Source: JANMAT01 sp031359995 (GTDB taxonomy: Bacteria; Actinomycetota; Acidimicrobiia; Acidimicrobiales; Ilumatobacteraceae). From it: a DNA stretch of 10,985 nucleotides. The stretch spans positions 1 through 10,985 of the forward strand of contig JANMAT010000080.1 of NCBI GenBank assembly GCA_031359995.1, read 5' to 3'. Both the position numbers and the translations under genes were made by a program. Below are positions 6,352-10,985 of this stretch, piece by piece; the first letter of the stretch is position 1; every line of letters starts with the position of its first letter. Below the pieces are notes generated by a model. It saw only the letters and a list, made by a program, of their open reading frames with translations, did no database searches and was not told where the DNA came from.

Positions 6352-8232
6352 TCAGCGAACGGCCGGCGCCAGGGCGCACCGGCACCCGGCGTAGGCCGGC
6401 GCGCACAGGTGCCCCGTGGGGAACGGCTCGCCCGCCGCCGTGGTACCGCCCAGAGCGTTGTCCTCACCATCGGGACACGGCTTGGCCGGATCGATCACCC
6501 AGCACACCGCGGTGCCCGGCACCAGGGCGGCGTACGCAGCCTGGCCGTGGGCGGTCAGGACCACCAGCCGGGCGGCCGGATCGATGCGCTGCGTCTTCCA
6601 CTCCCGGTACAGCGTGCGCAGCGCGTCGCTGAGCGTGGACGGGTCGTTGGCGCCGGCGATGGCGCGGCCCACACGCTCGCGCAGGGGCCGCACGACCTCG
6701 TCGCCCACGCCGGCGAGCACGCCCTCGACCTTGGCGTCCACCAGGGCGCGCACCTCGTGGTCGTCCAGCTCGGGGCGCAGCGAGCGGGCGCCGGCCACGA
6801 GCGCGGGCCACACCTCGTCACGGACGGCCTCGCGGTACAGGGCCACCTGGTCGACCTCGGTGCCCATGAGCGCGTCGAGCTCGAGGGTGGGGTTCTTCTG
6901 GCGCAGGCGGTCGAGCACCTCGTTCTGCTCGTCGGCCAGGACGCGCTTGAGGCGACGGGCGACGGTGGTCTCCACCGGCGCCAGGGCCTCGTTGCGGGCG
7001 CCGATCACATCGACCAGGTCGGCCACGGCCACGGCGACGGCGACGGTGGCGCGCACTGGCTCGGCCGCGACCTCGACCGGCGCGGGCGTGGCCAGCAGCT
7101 CGGTGACGTCGGATGCCAGGTTGGCCCGTGCCGCCCGGATGCGGGCGAACAGGTCTTCGGCCGACGGCCGGTGGCGGTCGGCGTGGGCGTCGTCGGTCGG
7201 CTCGGCCTCGGGCGCCTGCTCGACCGCGGCCTCATCGGCGCCGACCTCGTCGGTCGCCGCGCCGATCTCGTCGAGCTCGACGTCGACCGCGTCAGCGGGC
7301 TCGATCTCGACGTCGACCTTGGGCGGCGTCGGCTCCGACCGGGGTGCGAGATCGGCCACCGGCAGGGGCTCGCCGAGGGCGAACGCGCTCACCAGGACCG
7401 TGGGGCGAGGCGGTTCGGCGTCGGCATCGGCATCGGCGTCGACCGCGACATCCGGGTCGACCGGACGGTCGGGCCCGGCCTCGAGCCGGGGCACGCTCAC
7501 GGGGACGGGCGACGGTGCCGCGTCGGCCGGCAACTCGACAGCGATCTCGTCGCGCCCACGCACCGGCGGCACCACCGGCAGCGGGCCGGTGTCGACCGTG
7601 GTGTTGCGACGCACGTCCGGGGTGAGCGAGCGGAGCTCGTCGGTGATCTGGGCCAGCGCCTCGGTGGCGAGCTCGAAGGTGCCCATCACCCGTTCGTGAC
7701 CCAGGCGCATCTGCTCGAGCTGACCCCGAGCGACCTCCTTGCGGCGCTGCAGGTCGGCCATCATGCGCTCGCGCACGGCGCGGGCCTCGGCCACCATCTC
7801 GCGACCCTCGGCCTTGGCCGCCTCGACCTCGGCGTTGGCCCGCTCGGTCGCGTCCTGGCGCAGGCGGGCCGCTTCCACGTCGGCGTCCTGGCGCAAGCGG
7901 GCGGCGTCGAGGTCGGCGTCGTCCACCAGCGTGGCCGCCGCTTCCTCGGCCTTCGTGCGGATCTGCGTGGCCGCCTCGCGCGCCGTCGTCAACAGGTGCA
8001 CCGCTTCGTCGCCGAGAGCCTGGGCGACGGCCGCCTCGTCGAGGCTGGCCACGTCCTTCGGGCGGGCCGCCTGCTGGGCGCGCAGCTCGTCGACCTCGGC
8101 GCGCAGCCGGCTCAGTTCCTGGGCCAGCCCCTGCAGGTAGGCACGGACCTCGTCGGCGTCATAGCCGCGACGGACCACCGGGAACGTGGCGGCCGCGACC
8201 GCGTCGGACTCGAAGCGGAAGGTTGCTGCCAT
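6352..8232 (-). CDS. DivIVA-domain coiled-coil protein with cysteine-rich, Mu gpF-like C-terminus
   Basis: The 626-residue protein starts with a DivIVA-like domain (residues about 1-50; RRGYDADEVRAYL at 21-33 is the signature), which in other bacteria senses curved membrane and organises polar growth or division. A long coiled coil follows to about 175, including two near-identical 11-residue repeats (D105-Q115, D116-Q126). Residues about 213-355 are an acidic Pro/Ala/Asp-rich linker, including DADADADAE at about 265-273. A helical region (355-560) follows. The C-terminus has five cysteines: C577, C586, C610, C617 and C619, arranged as VCWVIDPAKPC...GHLC...GCRC. This resembles the C..C...G...P..H..CRC motif of phage head morphogenesis (Mu gpF-like) proteins; that similarity is from memory. 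The ATG at 8232 is preferred over an upstream in-frame start at 8280 because the DivIVA motif begins right after it. Interaction with the neighbouring membrane proteins is possible. Confidence 0.85.
   Translation of the reverse strand: MAATFRFESDAVAAATFPVVRRGYDADEVRAYLQGLAQELSRLRAEVDELRAQQAARPKDVASLDEAAVAQALGDEAVHLLTTAREAATQIRTKAEEAAATLVDDADLDAARLRQDADVEAARLRQDATERANAEVEAAKAEGREMVAEARAVRERMMADLQRRKEVARGQLEQMRLGHERVMGTFELATEALAQITDELRSLTPDVRRNTTVDTGPLPVVPPVRGRDEIAVELPADAAPSPVPVSVPRLEAGPDRPVDPDVAVDADADADAEPPRPTVLVSAFALGEPLPVADLAPRSEPTPPKVDVEIEPADAVDVELDEIGAATDEVGADEAAVEQAPEAEPTDDAHADRHRPSAEDLFARIRAARANLASDVTELLATPAPVEVAAEPVRATVAVAVAVADLVDVIGARNEALAPVETTVARRLKRVLADEQNEVLDRLRQKNPTLELDALMGTEVDQVALYREAVRDEVWPALVAGARSLRPELDDHEVRALVDAKVEGVLAGVGDEVVRPLRERVGRAIAGANDPSTLSDALRTLYREWKTQRIDPAARLVVLTAHGQAAYAALVPGTAVCWVIDPAKPCPDGEDNALGGTTAAGEPFPTGHLCAPAYAGCRCALAPAVR
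7417..7440. repeat. Hexanucleotide microsatellite-like tract
   Basis: GGCGTC, GGCATC, GGCATC, GGCGTC stand in tandem on the plus strand, encoding alternating Asp-Ala in the acidic linker of the DivIVA-like protein. Such tracts can change length by slippage without breaking the frame. The tract is seen directly; length variation is untested. Confidence 0.5.
7850..7915. repeat. Tandem 33-bp repeat encoding an 11-residue coiled-coil unit
   Basis: Two 33-bp units (7850-7882 and 7883-7915) both begin GCGTCCTGGCGCA and differ at a few positions. They encode the hendecad units D-A-D-x-[DE]-A-A-R-L-R-Q of the DivIVA-like protein. Exact 11-residue periodicity points to a local duplication within a hendecad coiled coil, which is less supercoiled than a heptad one. 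Confidence 0.6.
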
Positions 8233-8238
8233 GGCGCA

Positions 8239-8244
8239 AGCGTA
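8239..8244 (-). promoter_or_regulatory. TACGCT, possible -10 box of the DivIVA-like gene
   Basis: TACGCT on the minus strand fits TANNNT and is followed after 6 nt by the ATG at 8232, so transcription would begin at or next to the start codon. No Shine-Dalgarno sequence precedes the ATG, which agrees with leaderless translation. No -35 hexamer is visible; the expected position is in a G/C run. Confidence 0.4.
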
Positions 8245-8246
8245 CG

Positions 8247-8271
8247 GTCCCCGTCCCCGTGGGGTGGGGAC
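8247..8271 (-). terminator. GC-rich hairpin after the protease gene, possible terminator or attenuator
   Basis: GTCCCC (8247-8252) pairs with GGGGAC (8266-8271), extended inward by a CCC/GGG pairing after two imperfect positions. It lies 5 bp past the protease stop and just ahead of the DivIVA-like ATG. There is no U-tract, so it may be a weak or factor-dependent terminator, or only an mRNA-stabilising structure. Confidence 0.4.
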
Positions 8272-8276
8272 ACCCC

Positions 8277-9437
8277 TCACGACGTCTTGGTGGTGAGGGC
8301 GTCGACGTTGCCGCCCAACTGGCGCAGCGCGGCCAGTGCATCGTCGAGGTCGCGCACGCCGATGACCTTCAGGCTCGAACCCTTGGCCTCGTCGATGGCC
8401 GGTTGGGCCTCGTTCATCGGCACCAGGAACACCTGGGCCCCCGCTCGCTTCACCGCCACCGTCTTCTGGCGGATGCCGCCGATGTCACCGACGCGCGAAC
8501 TGGGCGACATGGTGCCGGTGGCGGCCACCTTGGCACCACCGGTGAGGTCGCCCGGGGTGAGCTTGTCGAGCAACGCCAACGTGAAGGCGAGACCGGCCGA
8601 CGGGCCGCCCACCTGACCCGAGTCGATGCCGATGTCGATCGGGAACTGGAACTTCAGATCGGCGGGAGGCGCATCGTTGGGGATGAAGCCGATGATGGTG
8701 CGCTTGCCGCCCTCGTCGTCGGCCCCCTGCAGGGTGACGGTGACGTCGACCGGCTTCTCCTCGCCGTTGCGCTTCACCGTGATCTTGGCCTTGTCGCCGG
8801 GCTGGCGGTTCTTGAGCAGCGTGCTGATGTCGACCGACACGTGCACCGGCTGGTCGTCGATGGCGACGATGACGTCGTCGTGGAGCAGAAGACCGGCCTG
8901 GGGGCCGTCGGTCTTGCAGGTGCGGTTGTCGTCGGCGAACTCGAGGCAGGTGCTCTCGACCACCGAGCCGCCCCCGGTGAGCTGCACGTCGTAGCCGAGG
9001 CGGCTGAGGGCGACGTAGGACGCGAAGTCCTTCGAGTAGCCCATCAGCTGCAGGTTCTCCTTGCGGTTCTGATCCGGCGTCTTGTCGCCCAGGATGGCCT
9101 TGGCCGGCACGATCTCCGTGTCGGCGTTGCGCTCGGCGATCTGCTCGCTGAGGACGTTCAACCGCGGCACGCCGACGGTGACGAACAGCACCTCACCCTT
9201 GGAGTCGGCGTAGGAGGTGGCCTTGGTGACCTGGATGCGCGAACCGGTCTCGTTGGCCTCGCCCGGGGTGATAGCGAAGGCGTTGCGGGTCACACCCGAG
9301 GCCACGACCAGGCCCGACGGGCCCACCACGGCGAACACGGCCAGTACCACGGGCCATCGCCGCTGCCGCAGCGAGGGGCGCGTGACGGCCCCGGTCGGCG
9401 CCGCGGGCGGGGGTAGCATCGGTTCTATCGCGCTCAC
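8277..9437 (-). CDS. PDZ domain / Lon-like (S16) serine protease, membrane-anchored or secreted
   Basis: The 386-residue protein is of the YlbL type. A signal-anchor segment at about residues 28-49 (WPVVLAVFAVVG...) follows an Arg-rich stretch, so the rest lies outside the membrane. A PDZ domain spans about 142-238. The C-terminal Lon-like proteolytic domain shows the Ser-Lys dyad: Ser280 in GGPSAG and Lys325 in the GDIGGIRQK segment, about the same spacing as in Lon. There is no ATPase domain, as usual for this family. Two cysteines (C164, C174) sit in a short insertion at the front of the PDZ domain and could form a disulfide. The related Rv3194c lies next to the UPF0182 gene Rv3193c in M. 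tuberculosis. The start is uncertain: GTG at 9437 or ATG at 9419 (six residues shorter), neither with a well-spaced Shine-Dalgarno sequence. Substrates are unknown. Confidence 0.92.
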   Translation of the reverse strand: MSAIEPMLPPPAAPTGAVTRPSLRQRRWPVVLAVFAVVGPSGLVVASGVTRNAFAITPGEANETGSRIQVTKATSYADSKGEVLFVTVGVPRLNVLSEQIAERNADTEIVPAKAILGDKTPDQNRKENLQLMGYSKDFASYVALSRLGYDVQLTGGGSVVESTCLEFADDNRTCKTDGPQAGLLLHDDVIVAIDDQPVHVSVDISTLLKNRQPGDKAKITVKRNGEEKPVDVTVTLQGADDEGGKRTIIGFIPNDAPPADLKFQFPIDIGIDSGQVGGPSAGLAFTLALLDKLTPGDLTGGAKVAATGTMSPSSRVGDIGGIRQKTVAVKRAGAQVFLVPMNEAQPAIDEAKGSSLKVIGVRDLDDALAALRQLGGNVDALTTKTS

Positions 9438-9465
9438 CTCGAAGCTGATCTTCTGGGCGTTCTTC

Positions 9466-9786
9466 GTGTCGATCGGTGCCGTGCTCGTCTTGGTGGCGAT
9501 CGACCGGCGACAGCCTGCCAGACGCCGTCACGTGGTTCCACGCGCCGTCGGAGAAGAACGACCGTTGGCGACCACCGTGGTCGTCCGGGGGCGGCGCCGG
9601 CCCATGGCCACGGCCGCGGTCCGAGAGGCGCCCGCCGTGCTGTACCGCCGCACCCCGCTGTGGCGCCGGTTCCTCGCTCTCGTCGGCCTGGGCGCCATGG
9701 GCACGGCGATCGGCGCCATCGTCGCCATCGTGCTGGCCGGCCTGGCCATCGGGGTGCTCTGGGCCCTGTCGGGCGCGGCGCGCTGA
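9466..9786 (+). CDS. Small membrane protein (start uncertain)
   Basis: The reading frame encodes two hydrophobic segments separated by a strongly basic, Arg-rich stretch (about 9500-9660). The first covers about 9445-9500 (LIFWAFFVSIGAVLVLVAIDRR) and the last about 9664-9777 (LVGLGAMGTAIGAIVAIVLAGLAIGVLWAL within it). I do not recognise a family. The start cannot be fixed. GTG at 9466 avoids overlap with the divergent protease gene but trims the first hydrophobic segment. GTG at 9382 would overlap the protease start. ATG at 9604 would leave about 60 residues with one membrane span. The stop TGA shares its A with the ATG of the HEAT-repeat gene (TGATG), which implies translational coupling and supports this frame as real. 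A function in anchoring or assisting the HEAT-repeat partner at the membrane is a guess. Confidence 0.55.
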   Translation: MSIGAVLVLVAIDRRQPARRRHVVPRAVGEERPLATTVVVRGRRRPMATAAVREAPAVLYRRTPLWRRFLALVGLGAMGTAIGAIVAIVLAGLAIGVLWALSGAAR

Positions 9787-10376
9787 TGGCGCCCGCCGAG
9801 GTCCCTACGCGTCGTTCGGTCACCGTCGCCGGCCACCGTGGCGACGCAGGCGCGGCGCGAGCTGGCCTGCGGTCGGCGGATCCGCTGGTGCGGGCCGCCG
9901 CGCTCGGTGCGCTCGACCGGATGGGTGCGCTCACGGTCGCCGAGGTCGAGGCCGCGTTGACGGACCCGGACGCGGGCGTGCGTCGCCGGGCGTGCGAACT
10001 GGCCGGCACACGGCCTGGCGTGTCGCTGCGCCAGGTGCTCGACGACCCCGACGCCGGCGTGGTCGAAGTGGCGGCGTTCGCCTGCGGCGAGCAGGAGCAG
10101 GTGGAGTCCGACGTGGTGGATCGGCTGGCCGTGCTGGCCACGGGCCACAAGGACGCCCTCGTGCGCGAAGCGGCGGTGGCCGCGCTGGGGGCGATCGGCG
10201 ACCAGGCAGGTCTGCCGGCGATCCTGGCGGCCACACAGGACAAGCCGGTGATCCGCCGCCGGGCGGTGATCGCGCTGGCCCCCTTCGACGGGCCCGAGGT
10301 CGACAACGCGCTGGCCCGGGCGCGCACGGACCGCGACTGGCAGGTCCGCCAGGCCGCCGAAGATCTGTCGGACTGA
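9786..10376 (+). CDS. HEAT-repeat protein
   Basis: The 196-residue product is built almost wholly of short paired helices with the HEAT/PBS-lyase-like pattern. About six units are recognisable: ADPLVRAAALGALDRMG (31-47), DPDAGVRRRACELAG (60-74), DDPDAGVVEVAAFACG (86-101), HKDALVREAAVAALGAIGD (121-139), KPVIRRRAVIALAPF (153-167) and DRDWQVRQAAEDL (182-194). Such solenoids act as protein-binding scaffolds. The ATG at 9786 is chosen because it overlaps the TGA of the small membrane protein and the repeat region starts soon after; the open frame upstream is overlap with that gene. No catalytic residues, signal peptide or membrane span are seen, so it is probably cytosolic. It converges with the gene at the right edge, 21 bp away. 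The partner is unknown. Confidence 0.85.
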   Translation: MAPAEVPTRRSVTVAGHRGDAGAARAGLRSADPLVRAAALGALDRMGALTVAEVEAALTDPDAGVRRRACELAGTRPGVSLRQVLDDPDAGVVEVAAFACGEQEQVESDVVDRLAVLATGHKDALVREAAVAALGAIGDQAGLPAILAATQDKPVIRRRAVIALAPFDGPEVDNALARARTDRDWQVRQAAEDLSD

Positions 10377-10397
10377 GCGCTCGGTGGGCGACGGCCG

Positions 10398-10985
10398 TCA
10401 GCGGTTGACGTTGACGACCCGGAGCTCGACGACCTCGATCGGGGCGACCACCGTCTGGGTGCGGGGCGCGAACTCGAAGACGCGCCCGGCGGCGATGGCG
10501 GTCACGTTGTAAGTGATGGTGATCGTGACGGTGCCGTCGCCCTTGGCCCGGGGTGTCCACACGCAGTCACGGGAAGCGAAAGGATGATCGGGCGGATCGA
10601 ACCAGTTCGGCTCGGCGGTGAACCCCACGGGCTCACTGGGGAAACGAACGCTGCCGCGCACGTACCGGTGCGCGGCGACGTCGCAGGCGACCGCGTGGCG
10701 GGCGTCGACCTGGTCGACCGTGAACGCCAACACGGTCGGCCGCACGGTGAGCGTGACGTCCCAGCCGTTGACGATCTCGGTCGGCGTGGTCACCGACCGC
10801 CACGACCCCGGGGTGACCGCCAACCACGCCGGGCTGTTCACCTTCAACCACCCGAGCGGCCCCGGCTCGGGCAACGTCACCAGTTCCGGCACCGGCAGCG
10901 TGATCTGCCGCGTGCGTCCTTCGACCCACACCCGGATGTCGAGCAACGGATCCGTGATCGGGAAGAACCACGGGAACGCGTCGAT
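10398..10985 (-). CDS. Beta-rich protein of unknown function, probably exported (5' end outside window)
   Basis: At least 195 residues are visible and the frame is open to the window edge (preceding residues read DAFPWFFPITDP before the TTG codon at 10946), so the N-terminus, including any signal peptide or membrane segment, is missing. The visible part is rich in alternating hydrophobic and polar residues with many Val/Thr, as in beta-sandwich proteins (for example TVTITITYNVTAI and the VVAPIEVVELRVVN tail). Two cysteines, in VACDV and RDCVWT, could form a disulfide, which would fit an exported protein. The C-W-T-P ... T-I-T-I-T-Y-x-V arrangement recalls C-terminal parts of some secreted actinobacterial proteins, from memory and weakly. 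No Shine-Dalgarno sequence or start can be assigned. No enzymatic motif was found. Confidence 0.7.
   Translation of the reverse strand: MDAFPWFFPITDPLLDIRVWVEGRTRQITLPVPELVTLPEPGPLGWLKVNSPAWLAVTPGSWRSVTTPTEIVNGWDVTLTVRPTVLAFTVDQVDARHAVACDVAAHRYVRGSVRFPSEPVGFTAEPNWFDPPDHPFASRDCVWTPRAKGDGTVTITITYNVTAIAAGRVFEFAPRTQTVVAPIEVVELRVVNVNR

Noticed and set aside
8233..8280. Upstream start at 8280 for the DivIVA-like protein
   Set aside because: The extra 16 residues are Pro/Gly/Arg-rich and would overlap the protease stop; the ATG at 8232 sits directly before the domain.
6409..8616. 735-residue plus-strand open frame opposite the DivIVA-like gene
   Set aside because: It spans the end of two real genes, is Gly/His/Arg-rich and has no domain; a shadow frame.
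8223..9416. 397-residue plus-strand open frame opposite the PDZ/Lon-like gene
   Set aside because: It mirrors the protease gene and has low-complexity Asp/Val/Gly/His content; the protease motifs are decisive for the other strand.
10388..10400. Palindrome GACGGCCGTC (10390-10399) as a shared terminator of the convergent genes
   Set aside because: The stem is only 5 bp with no loop and no U-tract, and it overlaps a stop codon; it is within chance expectation in this GC content.
10398..10946. TTG at 10946 as the true start of the right-edge gene
   Set aside because: The frame continues open with protein-like residues to the window end, so the TTG is most likely an internal leucine codon.

Overview
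The window looks like a chromosomal segment of a high-GC Gram-positive bacterium (phylum Actinobacteriota). I would guess class Acidimicrobiia, but that is inference from codon use, very high GC, frequent GTG starts without Shine-Dalgarno sequences, and the combination of a PDZ/Lon-like protease with a UPF0182 membrane protein. No rRNA, CRISPR array or insertion sequence was seen.

Region 1 (about 1-3268) reads as the end of an integrated mobile element. It opens with the C-terminal part of a tyrosine recombinase, cut by the window edge. Three tightly packed same-strand genes follow: a TIGR04255-family protein, a helix-turn-helix protein and an uncharacterised protein with an SQTCDIV motif. 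The first two overlap by 4 bp and the third begins within about 20 bp of the second, so they look like one operon. Their sequence is visibly more AT-rich in places than the flanking chromosome. The element ends at the 3' end of an initiator tRNA-fMet gene on the minus strand, a classical type of integration target.

Region 2 (about 3269-9437) is core chromosome on the minus strand. In transcription order it holds a PDZ/Lon-like secreted or membrane-anchored protease, a DivIVA-type coiled-coil protein with an unusual cysteine-rich C-terminus, a 976-residue UPF0182 membrane protein, and the initiator tRNA with its own recognisable promoter and a hairpin terminator. The protease and UPF0182 genes are neighbours in other Actinobacteria (Rv3194c-Rv3193c in Mycobacterium tuberculosis). 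Here the DivIVA-like gene sits between them.

Region 3 (about 9438-10985) has a divergent pair on the plus strand: a small membrane protein translationally coupled to a HEAT-repeat protein. Converging on these from the right edge is a beta-rich, probably exported protein of unknown function, cut by the window end.

The most promising candidates for something undescribed are the three-gene cargo cassette between the integrase and the tRNA, and the DivIVA-like protein whose C-terminus resembles the cysteine motif of phage Mu gpF-type head morphogenesis proteins.
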